From the NCBI GenBank assembly GCA_036404435.1, contig DASWZN010000021.1:1-64000 (forward strand): a stretch of 64,000 nt of DNA, in the 5' to 3' direction. Below the pieces are notes generated by a model. It did not search any database. It was given only the letters and a program-made list of their open reading frames with translations, and was not told the origin of the DNA. This document shows, piece by piece, positions 17,730 through 28,855 of the stretch (position 1 is the stretch's first letter; each line of letters begins with the position of its first letter). Position numbers and translations under genes: made by a program. Source of the stretch: DASWZN01 sp036404435 (GTDB lineage Bacteria > Acidobacteriota > Terriglobia > Bryobacterales > Bryobacteraceae).

Positions 17730-18626
17730 ATGACGATCGCCCGTGCGTTTTCCGTCACCTCGCGGGTGGCGCTGCTCACCATCCTGCTTCTGGTCTACTT
17801 CATCGCTGCTTCCCTGGTGGCCGGGCTCAACCAGCAGGCGCCCGGTTCGCCACCTACGCCGAACCAGGGAGCCGCGCTCGCGCCTCTCCTGCTGTTCTGC
17901 TTCCTGCTTGCCTGCGTCTTCTCCTACTTCGTCCTACGCTCGCGCTGGGCCGGGTGGAAGTTGATCGCGGCACTATTCGTGGCCTTCTACGGCGTGGGGT
18001 TTGTGCTCCTGCAGATCGAGTCTTTGGTATTCCTGCAGACGCAGGTGCCGCGGGACCTGGTGCCGAAGCTCCTCCTGATGGGCGCGATTCTGGGCGCGCT
18101 GTTCGCTCCCACCGCCGCGGCCGTCCTGGGCCGGCTGCGCGGCGCCGCGAGCGCCGCCGCGAACCGCCGCCTCGTCATGCCTACACGCGAGTGGGCCTGG
18201 AAGCTTGGCGCGATCGCGGTCGCCTACCTGGTCCTGTACTTCGGATTCGGCTACTACGTGGCCTGGAAGAACCCTGCCGTGCGAGCCTACTACCACGGTA
18301 CGGACCCGGGCGCCTTCGCGCTCCAGATGCGGAGCCTCTGGGTCACGATGCCGTGGCTGTTTCCCTTCCAGGTGTTTCGCGCGCTGCTGTGGGTGGCGTG
18401 CGCCCTGATGCCCATCCGCATATTGAAGGGCGGCCGTGTGGAGACGGCGCTCGCGATCGGAGTGTTGTTCGCGGTCTGGAGCATCGGGCTGCTGCTGCCG
18501 AACCCTTACATGCCCGAAGTCGTCGCCCGGACGCACCTGGTCGAGACGTTTTGGTCGAACCTGATCTTCGGCGCCATTGTGGGCGGACTATTGAGTCGCG
18601 GGGTGCGCCAGGATTCTGTATCCTGA
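17730..18626 (+). CDS. Integral membrane protein of unknown function
   Basis: A 298-residue protein with about seven hydrophobic helices (for example VALLTILLLVYFIAASLVAG, LLLFCFLLACVFSYFVL, LIAALFVAFYGVGFVLL, LLLMGAILGALFAPTAAAVL). A cluster of Arg and Ala follows helix 4 on what is probably the cytoplasmic side. No family is recognised. It starts 24 bases after kgd on the same strand. Its stop overlaps the ATG of the next gene as TGATG, implying coupling with the YbjQ-like protein. Confidence 0.8.
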   Translation: MTIARAFSVTSRVALLTILLLVYFIAASLVAGLNQQAPGSPPTPNQGAALAPLLLFCFLLACVFSYFVLRSRWAGWKLIAALFVAFYGVGFVLLQIESLVFLQTQVPRDLVPKLLLMGAILGALFAPTAAAVLGRLRGAASAAANRRLVMPTREWAWKLGAIAVAYLVLYFGFGYYVAWKNPAVRAYYHGTDPGAFALQMRSLWVTMPWLFPFQVFRALLWVACALMPIRILKGGRVETALAIGVLFAVWSIGLLLPNPYMPEVVARTHLVETFWSNLIFGAIVGGLLSRGVRQDSVS

Positions 18627-18976
18627 TGTGCATGGCGACTCCCGTAGCTCACAACATGGTTACCACCGCGTTCACGCTGGACGGTTACCGCATCGTGCGG
18701 ACGCTCGGCGTGGTCCGCGGCATTATCGTTCGCTCGCGCTCCCTGCTGGGGACGCTCGGCGCCAGCCTGCAGACCATCGTCGGCGGCAACATCACCCTGC
18801 TCACGCAACTTTGTGAGAAGACTCGCGGCGACGCGTTCGACCTGATGCTCACCCACGCGGCCGAGCTCGGCGCCAACGGCGTCGTCGGCGCGCGCTACGA
18901 CGCTACCGAGGTCATGCAAGGCGTCACCGAGGTTCTGGCCTACGGCACCGCCGTCGTGGTCGAACCGCAATCCTGA
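18626..18976 (+). CDS. YbjQ/UPF0145 family protein
   Basis: A 116-residue cytoplasmic protein. The family signature is clear: VTTAFTLDGYRIVRTLGVVR, GIIVRSRSL, then AAELGANGVVGARYDATEV and a final beta strand. YbjQ proteins form pentamer-like small barrels and have been called heavy-metal-binding domain proteins; the function is not firmly known. The start at 18626 was taken because it overlaps the upstream stop (TGATG). The next in-frame ATG at 18632 is nearly as likely. It probably forms an operon with the membrane protein. Confidence 0.85.
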   Translation: MCMATPVAHNMVTTAFTLDGYRIVRTLGVVRGIIVRSRSLLGTLGASLQTIVGGNITLLTQLCEKTRGDAFDLMLTHAAELGANGVVGARYDATEVMQGVTEVLAYGTAVVVEPQS

Positions 18977-18993
18977 ACCTAGGGGGGCACAGC

Positions 18994-20040
18994 ATGCTTA
19001 AGACCAAGGGCTACGCGGCCAACGCAGCCAAAGCGCCGCTCCAGCCCTATTCATTCGAACGGCGCGACCCGCGCGAGCGCGACGTCGGGATCGACATCCA
19101 GTACTGCGGCATCTGCCACTCCGACATCCACCAGGCCCGCGACGAGTGGGGCGGCTCCATATTCCCCATGGTCCCGGGGCACGAGATCGCCGGAACGGTT
19201 GTGGCGGTCGGAAGCGGAGTCACGCGGTACAAGATCGGCGACAAGGTCGGGGTCGGCTGTTTCGTGGACTCGTGCCGCACTTGCGTCCAGTGCCGTAAGG
19301 GGCTCGAGCAGTACTGCACGGTGGGCACGGTGTTCACCTATAACTCGCGGGAACACGACGGGACGCCGACTATGGGCGGCTACTCGGAGAGGATCGTGGT
19401 CGACGAAGACTACGTTCTGCGCATGCCCGGCAACCTGCCTCTCGATGCGAGCGCCCCGCTGCTGTGCGCCGGCATCACCCTCTACTCGCCGCTGATGCAC
19501 TGGCACGCCGGCCCGGGCATGAACGTGGCCATCGTCGGTCTGGGCGGTCTAGGCCACATGGGCGTCAAACTGGCTCACGCCCTGGGCGCCGAGGTCACGG
19601 TGCTCAGCCAGTCGCTGCGCAAGCGCGAGGACGGCAAGCGGCTGGGGGCCGACCACTTCTATGCGACCTCCGACGCCGGGACCTTCAAGAAGCTGCAGGG
19701 CCACTTCGATCTCATCGTCAACACGGTGTCGGCCCAGATGGATTGGAACCAGTACGTCAGCCTGCTCAAGGTGGACGGCTCCCTGGTCGTGGTCGGCATT
19801 CCCGAGAAGCAGATTCCGGTGGGGGCTTATCCTCTGGTCTCGGGCCGGCGCAGCCTGGCCGGTTCCATGATCGGAGGGATCCGGGAGACGCAGGAGATGC
19901 TGGATTTCTGCAGCCGCCACGGCATCGCCTCCGACATCGAGACGATCCCGATTCAGAAGGTGAACGAGGCCTACGAGCGCGTTCTGAAGAGCGACGTCCG
20001 GTATCGCTTCGTGATCGACATCGCCAGCCTGCGGCAATAA
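18994..20040 (+). CDS. Zinc-dependent NAD(P) alcohol/aldehyde dehydrogenase (YahK/cinnamyl alcohol dehydrogenase type)
   Basis: A 348-residue medium-chain dehydrogenase. Catalytic zinc ligands are in CGICHSD and PGHEIAG; structural zinc cysteines are in CRTCVQCRKGLEQYC. The Rossmann nucleotide site is IVGLGGLGHMGVK. Length and motifs match the AdhC/YahK group, broad aldehyde reductases that usually prefer NADPH. A strong ribosome binding site (AGGGGGGCA) precedes the ATG. It is convergent with groEL, and the two share the hairpin at 20045-20069. Confidence 0.93.
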   Translation: MLKTKGYAANAAKAPLQPYSFERRDPRERDVGIDIQYCGICHSDIHQARDEWGGSIFPMVPGHEIAGTVVAVGSGVTRYKIGDKVGVGCFVDSCRTCVQCRKGLEQYCTVGTVFTYNSREHDGTPTMGGYSERIVVDEDYVLRMPGNLPLDASAPLLCAGITLYSPLMHWHAGPGMNVAIVGLGGLGHMGVKLAHALGAEVTVLSQSLRKREDGKRLGADHFYATSDAGTFKKLQGHFDLIVNTVSAQMDWNQYVSLLKVDGSLVVVGIPEKQIPVGAYPLVSGRRSLAGSMIGGIRETQEMLDFCSRHGIASDIETIPIQKVNEAYERVLKSDVRYRFVIDIASLRQ

Positions 20041-20044
20041 GAAA

Positions 20045-20069
20045 GCCGCCCCGCGCCAGGCGGGGCGGC
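20045..20069 (-). terminator. Intrinsic terminator for groEL
   Basis: A perfect 10-base-pair stem GCCGCCCCGC with a 5-base loop (GCCAG). Read on the minus strand the stem is followed by TTTCTTATT, a usable U-tract, so it terminates groEL. On the plus strand no U-tract follows, so it is less convincing for the dehydrogenase. Confidence 0.85.
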
Positions 20070-20098
20070 CAGTGCTTCTAAGCCGATGGCTTCTTAGC

Positions 20099-21733
<1,635 letters not shown>

Positions 21734-21753
21734 GAATAATCCTCCTGAAACTC

Positions 21754-22065
21754 TTAGGCTTTCGCCTGCTGTGCCGCGCCTTCGAGGATTCCGAGAACCT
21801 CGTCTTCGCGCATGATTACGTACTCTTCGCCATCCAGCTTGATCTCGCTGCCGGAATACTTGCCAAACAGAATCCGGTCGCCGGCCTTCACGTCGGGCGC
21901 GACGACTTTGCCGCTGTCCAGGCGCTTGCCTTGTCCGACGGCGATGACCTGCCCCTCCTGGGGCTTCTCTTTGGCCGAGTCCGGGATGATGATCCCGCCC
22001 TGGATGGTCTCTTTGTCTTCGAGACGCCTCACGACGATCCGATCGTAGAGCGGCCGAATATTCAT
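21754..22065 (-). CDS. groS: Co-chaperonin GroES
   Basis: A 103-residue Hsp10 that caps the GroEL barrel. Signatures are NIRPLYDRIVVRR, GGIIIPDSAKEKPQEG (mobile loop region) and DRILFGKYSGSEIKLDGEEY. The start ATG at 22065 has a GGAGGAATTGAT ribosome binding site; an upstream in-frame ATG at 22149 lies within the regulatory region and is rejected. It is the first gene of the groES-groEL operon. Confidence 0.97.
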   Translation of the reverse strand: MNIRPLYDRIVVRRLEDKETIQGGIIIPDSAKEKPQEGQVIAVGQGKRLDSGKVVAPDVKAGDRILFGKYSGSEIKLDGEEYVIMREDEVLGILEGAAQQAKA

Positions 22066-22139
22066 ATCAATTCCTCCAGTTGCTTGGGTGTGGTTAACGG
22101 AAAGGAAACCCGGCTTTGGGTGCCGGCACCCGCTACTTA

Positions 22140-22169
22140 GTATTAGCACTCTCAGGGGGAGAGTGTCAA
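22140..22169 (-). promoter_or_regulatory. Housekeeping promoter of groES-groEL, fully covered by CIRCE
   Basis: On the minus strand: -35 TTGACA (22164-22169), an 18-base spacer and -10 TAATAC (22140-22145). The predicted start is about 65-70 bases upstream of the groES ATG. The CIRCE operator spans from -35 to -10, so HrcA binding would block polymerase directly. Confidence 0.85.
22143..22169 (-). promoter_or_regulatory. CIRCE operator (HrcA binding site)
   Basis: TTAGCACTC - N9 - GAGTGTCAA on the plus strand. The left arm is a perfect consensus match. The right arm has two changes from GAGTGCTAA. CIRCE is the known operator of the heat-shock repressor HrcA, so heat-inducible control of groES-groEL is expected. 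No hrcA gene is in the window. Confidence 0.92.
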
Positions 22170-22198
22170 GCCGGCGCGACAGGCTTGGAGCAGGCGTT

Positions 22199-22262
22199 GC
22201 CGCTTGCTTACGCGCGCGGTTCGGTGCTTGGGGGGCGCCATAGCACCGAACCGGCCCGGGGC
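22199..22262 (+). repeat. Dispersed hairpin repeat, copy B1
   Basis: Begins GCCGCTTGCTTACGCGCGCG and contains the 10-base-pair stem GGTTCGGTGC (22218-22227) / GCACCGAACC (22243-22252). Copy B2 lies at 30571-30640. B1 sits between the groES promoter and the divergent lipoprotein gene. Confidence 0.8.
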
Positions 22263-22374
22263 CGGATCACGCGCGAAGCGAATCTATATTTGGCGTGATC
22301 TCAGAGAGATTGGCTTCGAGCCGGCGGCTGGCGGAGAATCCCCGTGCGATTGGTTGGGTGGGAGGAGAACGAAT

Positions 22375-22910
22375 ATGTGGACCCAAAGATTGGCCCTGGT
22401 TATCGCGATTGGCGTGTGCTTGTGCATGATCGGCTGCACGCAGTCGCAAGTCATCAACGACGTGGACATCGCCTTGAACGCGGCGCAGGTGGCGATTCCG
22501 ATTGTGGCGGGAGCCGTCGGCTTGCCCGCAGCCCAGGTCGCGGAGATCCTCACCTGGATTCAGACGGCGCTGAAGGGGCTGGGTAGCGTTTCCAACCCCT
22601 GTCGGCAGGCGGCACGGCCGCGGAGGTATCGGCCGGCATCACGACGGACCTGGCGGGCGTGGTGGCGTCCGTGCCCGATTTGCAAGGGCTTCCGGCGTCC
22701 ATCGCCACGGTGGTCGGGGCCTTGGCTGCCGATGTCCAAAACGTCCTGGCGACATACGGGACGAAGTCCGCGCTGGCGGCATCGTCGCATCGGGCGCTGG
22801 GCGCCAGAGTTCATTTCGGGCGCTCGGGCCAGGCGAGGATTGCCGGGTTGAAGGCCAAGGATCTGGCGGCGCTCGCAGCGGTAGAGCAGGCCCTCGCCGC
22901 GCGGAGGTAG
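22375..22910 (+). pseudogene. Lipoprotein gene interrupted by a -1 frameshift
   Basis: The first part encodes a lipoprotein signal (LALVIAIGVCLCMIGC-T) and an Ala/Val-rich helical region up to GLGSVSNP. The original frame then turns into Arg/Trp-rich nonsense. The sensible continuation (LSAGGTAAEVSAGITTDLAG through EQALAARR) is in another frame and ends at 22910. Adding one C to the CCCC run near 22597 joins them as SNPLSAGGT. The region is therefore either a real one-base deletion or an assembly error in a homopolymer. The ribosome binding site is GGGAGGAGAAC. The intact product would be about 178 residues, of unknown function. The downstream papain-like gene starts 3 bases after the stop. 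Confidence 0.75.
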
Positions 22911-22913
22911 GCC

Positions 22914-23666
22914 ATGCGGTTCAAACTCGGGAAACTGCCGGCCCGCAATGACCCCCGCACCTTCAAGCTGAGCGACTACATCCAGTCCCTGCCGACGGCT
23001 CCCCCGCTCGTCGATTGGACGGGCAAGGTCCCCGAGTACGGGATGCTGTGCAACGACACGCTCGGTTGCTGCGTGATCGCGGGAATGATGCACCTGGCCA
23101 TGCAGCAGCGCGCGGCGGCAGGTCTGGCGGCTGTTGTCCCGTCGGATGCCGACGTCATCGCAGCCTACTCCGCTATCGGAGGCTACGTTCCTGGAGATCC
23201 AGACACGGATTGCGGCTGCAACCTGCTCGATGCGCTCAACTACTGGCGCCAGACCGGGCTGACGTTCGGCGGCGTGACGCATACGATCGCGGCGTTCGCC
23301 GCCGTCAAGCTGCACAATCCGGCGGAACTGGCATCCGCGCTATGGCTGTTCGGGGGAACCCTGGACGGCTACGCGCTGCCGGCGTCGGTTCAGGGACAAT
23401 CAGCCTGGAAAGCCCCTCACGGCAAATTGAAAGGCCAGACGGCGCCCGGAAGCTGGGGCGGCCATTGCGTCGAGGACCCCTGCGACAAGAGCGGCGCGCT
23501 CAAGGTTGTGACCTGGGGTTCCGAGATGCCGGTGGACTACGGATTCCGCGACGCGTACTGTGACGAATCTTATGTGGTCTTCACTCCCGAGTGGATCGAA
23601 GCGAACGGCAACTCTCCGTGCGGCTTTAAGCGGGACGCGCTTCTGGCCGATCTCGCGGCGCTATGA
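22914..23666 (+). CDS. Papain-like (C1-type fold) protein of unknown role
   Basis: A 250-residue protein with no signal peptide. A Cys in a NDTLGCCVIAG context near residue 50, a His in GSWGGHCVEDP near residue 180, and a following VVTWGSEMP strand copy the Cys/His order and spacing of papain-fold peptidases. The opening RNDPRTFKLSDYI is shared by similar proteins that I associate with phage and accessory regions. It follows the frameshifted lipoprotein by 3 bases. Its last 6 bases overlap the convergent PP2C gene. Activity is unproven; it may be a structural or binding relative. Confidence 0.65.
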   Translation: MRFKLGKLPARNDPRTFKLSDYIQSLPTAPPLVDWTGKVPEYGMLCNDTLGCCVIAGMMHLAMQQRAAAGLAAVVPSDADVIAAYSAIGGYVPGDPDTDCGCNLLDALNYWRQTGLTFGGVTHTIAAFAAVKLHNPAELASALWLFGGTLDGYALPASVQGQSAWKAPHGKLKGQTAPGSWGGHCVEDPCDKSGALKVVTWGSEMPVDYGFRDAYCDESYVVFTPEWIEANGNSPCGFKRDALLADLAAL

Positions 23667-25302
23667 TGCGCGGCGGGCGACGACGACGGTGATGTCGTCG
23701 GCCGGGGGCTGGCCGGCGATCCACTCCTTCACCGCTTCGTGAATGGCCTGGACTACCTCGGCGGCGCTGCGGTGGCGGAGCGCGGCGGCGAGCTCGGGCA
23801 AACGGTCTTCAAACTCCTCGCCGGCAAGGTTGGCGGCCTCGGTAACGCCGTCGCTGTAGAGGACCAGCAGGTCGCCGGGTTCCATGTGGCACTCGCGGCC
23901 CTGGTAGGTCATGGCGGGCAGGATTCCGAGAACGGGCCCGCCGCCTTCGAGCCGTTCGATCGCGCCGCCGGCGCGAACCACGAAGGGCGGGTTGTGGCCG
24001 GCGTTGCAGAAAGCGATGTCGCCGCTCGATGCGTCGATGATCGCGAAGAAGAAGGTGATGAAGCGGTTGCTGGGGCAGGTGCCGATCAAGCTGCGGTTGA
24101 GGCGCCCCACGACCGTGGCGGGGTCGCCCGGCGTCTCGGCGAGGGCCTGGACCTTGGCCTGAAGGCTGGTCATCATGAGCGCCGCGGGCATGCCCTTGCC
24201 GGCCACGTCGCCGATCACGACGCCCACGCGATTGTCGGGGTAGGGCAGGAAGTCGTAATAGTCGCCGCCCACGGTGCGGCACGCGGCGTTGTATCCGGCC
24301 AACTCGAGTCCGGGGAGAACGGGCGCGGTGGAGGGCAGGAACTGGCGTTGGATCTCGGCGGCCTGCTCGAGCTCGCTGGCCATGAGCTTTTCGGCCTGCT
24401 CGACTTCGGCCAGGCGGTCCCGCTCGATGCGAATGGCGGCCACGTTGGCCATGACCGTGAGCAGGTTGAGATCGTCGCTCGAGAACTCGCGGGGGAACTG
24501 CGGCGAATCGACGTAGATGAGGCCGATCACCTGGTTGTCGGTCTGCAGCGGCACGGCCATGAGCGCTCGCACGCTGTGCTCGACGATGCTGAGGCGCTGG
24601 CGCAGGGCCTCGTCCATGGAGACGTCGCGGACCATCACGGAGGTCTTGGCGTCCAGCACTCGGTCGCGCACGGCGGTGCTGATGCGGAAGCCTTCGCCCT
24701 TGGAGGCCTGCGTGACGAGCTGGCCCTTCTCGAGGGTCATGAGGACGCCGCGGCGCGCGCTCACCGCTTCGGTGGCCAGGTTGAGAATCACGGTGAACAG
24801 CTCGGGCAGGGGGCGGCGGGCGGCCAGCTCGCGTCCGGCACGGAGCAGGGCCGTGATGGCGCTGCCCCACTGCGGAGCAAACGGGGACTTGTCTTTGGCC
24901 TCGCCTTGCAGAAGGTGCTCGAGCGTGGTGCTGACGGTCTGTTCGGAGGGACGGGCGAGAACGGTCCCCTCGAAGAGCACGGTCTTGTTGGCGTCCACTT
25001 CGGCGGGGTCGAAGACCAGGACGACGCGGCTGGCGACGATGCGATCCCCGGGAGTGAGGCGCACCGTGCCGGACACGCGGGCGCCGTTGAGAAAGGTGCC
25101 GTTCTTGCTGCCCAGGTCGCGCAGCACCCAGTTGTCGCCGTCGCGCTCGAGCGTCATGTGCTGGCGCGAAAGGCCGACATCGTCGGGAAAGCAGAGTTCG
25201 TTGGCGCTGGAGCGGCCGAGCGAGAGGCTTTGGCTCTCCAGGCGCGTCTTGGTGGTGGTCCCATCCGGTGACGTGATAGCGAGTTCGCGAAGCATGGGTA
25301 TA

Positions 25303-25310
<8 letters not shown>
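23661..25310 (-). CDS. FHA-GAF-SpoIIE/PP2C serine phosphatase
   Basis: A 549-residue signalling protein. It has an FHA phosphothreonine-binding domain (about 25-100: LGRSSANELCFPDD, LSRQH, LRDLGSKNGTFLNG), a GAF sensor domain (about 150-300), a linking coiled coil (ERDRLAEVEQAEKLMASELE), and a SpoIIE/RsbU-type PP2C domain. The phosphatase metal sites are DYYDF, VGVVIGDVAGKGMPAAL and LYSDGVTEA. Such proteins dephosphorylate anti-anti-sigma factors or Ser/Thr kinase targets. The GTG start has a GGGGAG ribosome binding site and overlaps the mutase stop by 8 bases, so it is translationally coupled and third in its operon. Confidence 0.9.
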
Positions 25311-26795
<1,485 letters not shown>

Positions 26796-26799
<4 letters not shown>

Positions 26800-27068
26800 C
26801 GCAGTTTGGGGACTCGGTGAGCGCGCCAGAAGGAGTGGATGCCAAAGCCGGTCATGAACGCGATGAAGATGCCGCTCAGCAGGAGGCGGAAGAGGGATCC
26901 CGGTTCGCCGTTGAACTCTCGCGCGCTGTGAATGACCCGGGGAAGGGCGGCGACGGCGAGCGCCAGGAAGAAGAAGCCGATGACCTGGTTCCAGACTACC
27001 CGCAAAGGGCGGATGACTGCGGGCAGTACGTGAGCGACGAACTGGCGCGCGTGGGCGACGGAGAACAT
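26796..27068 (-). CDS. Small membrane protein, first gene of the mutase operon
   Basis: A 90-residue protein with two hydrophobic helices (VIGFFFLALAVAALPRVI and LFRLLLSGIFIAFMTGFGI) joined by a short polar loop. Family is unknown. The ATG at 27068 has an AAAGGA ribosome binding site. Its stop overlaps the mutase start as ATGA, which makes it very probably real and coupled. It may anchor or localise the enzyme, but that is a guess. Confidence 0.75.
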
Positions 27069-27203
27069 CGAAGAAGTCCTTTCCCATCGTAGCAAAACGG
27101 GGATTTCGGGCTCGCGGCGAAGGCGCGTTTCTGGTACCACAGTACGACGATATGAGAAAAACGATACAGAACTGGAACGGGCCGGCCGATGTGTAGTTTG
27201 GGC

Positions 27204-27232
27204 TTGTGAATCGCTCTCAGGTCCAATACAAT
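27204..27232 (+). promoter_or_regulatory. Housekeeping-type promoter
   Basis: TTGTGA (27204-27209), a 17-base spacer and TACAAT (27227-27232). It would give a leader of about 105 bases for the small acidic protein at 27346. The leader contains the inverted repeat at 27300-27318. Confidence 0.6.
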
Positions 27233-27299
27233 CAATGCGGGTCTAGAGGCTGCCTGGCTGATTCGCTGAAACGGAGGAGGGCAGCAGGGCATCATGTAA

Positions 27300-27318
27300 T
27301 TGAGGATGTTATCCTCAA
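27300..27318 (+). promoter_or_regulatory. Perfect inverted repeat in the leader of the 27346 gene
   Basis: TTGAGGAT-GTT-ATCCTCAA, eight perfect pairs with a 3-base loop, 27 bases before the GTG start. It could be an operator or an RNA hairpin near the ribosome binding site. It does not look like a terminator because no T-run follows. Confidence 0.6.
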
Positions 27319-27345
27319 AGAGGGCCCGCAAGAAGGGGGCGAACT

Positions 27346-27684
27346 GTGGACGAGAAACTAAAAGTTCTCATGCAGGAGCTCGGGAATGCGATCAACGAAT
27401 CGCTGTCCGAGTCCGACCGCATCGCCGCTGCGATTGGCGACATCAGGCGCGCCGGTTACGACGTGTTCCTGGTGTTGGAAGCAACGATCGGGTTCAACAA
27501 GAGAGACGAGTCCGAGGCTGAGAGCGAGAGTGAGAGTGAGCAGGGGGAGGCAGTCGAGGCCGAGATGGAGGCTCCTGCCGAGCGTTCTTCGAGGCGGGAG
27601 ACGAGGGCCAGGATCACATGGACGTCGCAGGACCAAAAATTCCTACGCGCCCTGAAGATCGCGGTAGACGACGAGGTTCGCTGA
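27346..27684 (+). CDS. Small acidic protein of unknown function
   Basis: A 112-residue cytoplasmic protein. Residues 1-50 form a helical head ending GYDVFLVLEATIGF. Residues 53-75 are a Glu/Ser run of the type DESEAESESESEQ. A basic Arg-rich patch (RSSRRETRARITW) and a short helical tail follow. The mixed acidic and basic linker suggests a flexible protein-protein interaction role. It has a GTG start with GAAGGGGG upstream, and a promoter candidate and inverted repeat in the leader. No family is recognised. Confidence 0.7.
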   Translation: MDEKLKVLMQELGNAINESLSESDRIAAAIGDIRRAGYDVFLVLEATIGFNKRDESEAESESESEQGEAVEAEMEAPAERSSRRETRARITWTSQDQKFLRALKIAVDDEVR

Positions 27685-27759
27685 GCGAATCCCGATCCAA
27701 CCGGCAGACTGCCGGGCGATACCAAGAGACGCCGTTCCCATTTTCCAATTTGAGTTGAC

Positions 27760-27781
27760 CGGCCGGAGGCCTGTCCCACTA
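27760..27781 (+). repeat. Dispersed short palindrome, copy C1
   Basis: GGCCGGAGGCCTGTCCCACT, just beyond the stop codon of the degenerate GGDEF gene. A near-identical copy (C2) with a longer palindrome is at 34750-34771. Both lie at ends of genes. Confidence 0.5.
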
Positions 27782-28810
27782 CGAGCCGATGGTTTTCGCC
27801 TCGGGGGGTTCGCCATGCACGAAGGCGTCGATGCTCTGGATGAGCCGGGGCAGCGGCCGGATTTCCTGGGCGGCAAAGACCATCCATTTGGCGGGCACCG
27901 CCAGCAGCACGGAGCGGTTCTCGGAGGTCACGTTCATGGTGAGGCGCTTCGCGAACAGCCCATTCATGTCTTCGCGCACCGAGGGCAGCGACGCGTTGCG
28001 GTGCAGGATCGCGAGGATGGCCGGGCCGGTCCAGCGGTAGAGCCTGTCCCCTTCTTTCAATGCCTGTGCGACGTGCTGGCAGAAGAAGACCAGCACGTCG
28101 TCCCCGACGGCGCGGCCGAAGCGGGCGTTGATCAGGTCCAGCCGGTCGGTCGCGAACACCGCGGCGAACACAGGCCGGCTTTCCTTGACGACGGCGGCCA
28201 GCGCGACTTCGGCGCCGGCCCGCTCGGGCAGTTTGGTCAGAGGATCCTTGCGCGCGAGTTCCTCGGCGGTGTGCGCAGTCCTGGAGCACAGGCCCTGGAC
28301 CGCGGAGTGCATCTCCGAGACCTGCTTGGCGGACTCGCTGCGATGGCGGACGATCTCCTTGCCCAGGACGTCCAGGCACTCCGACATGCGGATCTTCGCG
28401 GTGTGGAAGTCTTCGAGCTGGGAGGCCGTCTGCAAGGTGGCTTCGATTTCCTGAAGCCGCGAGATGCTGCTCTGGCTTCCCGAGGTGATGGCGGCCATGG
28501 TCCTGGTCAGCATGGCCACCATGTTCTGCAGGTCCTCGCACTGGGCGTGCATCTGTTTGGTCGCGCGCGCGTTGTATCCCTCCAAGGCTTTGAGGGCCTG
28601 GCCCGCGAGCACCAGGATCTCCGAAGCGGGGGTCCCGTCCTTGAGGTCTCCCAGGATCAGGCGCACTTCCTTGCGGAACCGGTCGTAGTCTGACGCATCC
28701 GGCCGGACCGCATGCCGCTCGATTCCCTCGAGCAGAAGGTGAGTGGTCCGCAGGAGGGCATCGGCCACCTGGTCCGAGCGGCTGTCCAGGAATCTGCGGA
28801 TAGAGATCAT
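27779..28810 (-). CDS. Degenerate GGDEF-domain protein
   Basis: A 343-residue cytoplasmic protein. A long helical or coiled-coil sensor part (1-195) precedes a diguanylate-cyclase fold that opens with DPLTKLPERAG. The active-site hairpin reads YRWTGPAILAIL where enzymes have a GGDEF signature, so the catalytic Glu/Asp are missing and it cannot make c-di-GMP. Later features (DDVLVFFCQHVAQALKEGDRL) confirm the fold. It may be an effector or scaffold. It lies 45 bases downstream of the sigma-54 activator on the same strand. Confidence 0.8.
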   Translation of the reverse strand: MISIRRFLDSRSDQVADALLRTTHLLLEGIERHAVRPDASDYDRFRKEVRLILGDLKDGTPASEILVLAGQALKALEGYNARATKQMHAQCEDLQNMVAMLTRTMAAITSGSQSSISRLQEIEATLQTASQLEDFHTAKIRMSECLDVLGKEIVRHRSESAKQVSEMHSAVQGLCSRTAHTAEELARKDPLTKLPERAGAEVALAAVVKESRPVFAAVFATDRLDLINARFGRAVGDDVLVFFCQHVAQALKEGDRLYRWTGPAILAILHRNASLPSVREDMNGLFAKRLTMNVTSENRSVLLAVPAKWMVFAAQEIRPLPRLIQSIDAFVHGEPPEAKTIGS

Positions 28811-28855
28811 CTACGCACTGTGAGTATCGGCAGGGCCGAGTCGGAAGTTCATGGC

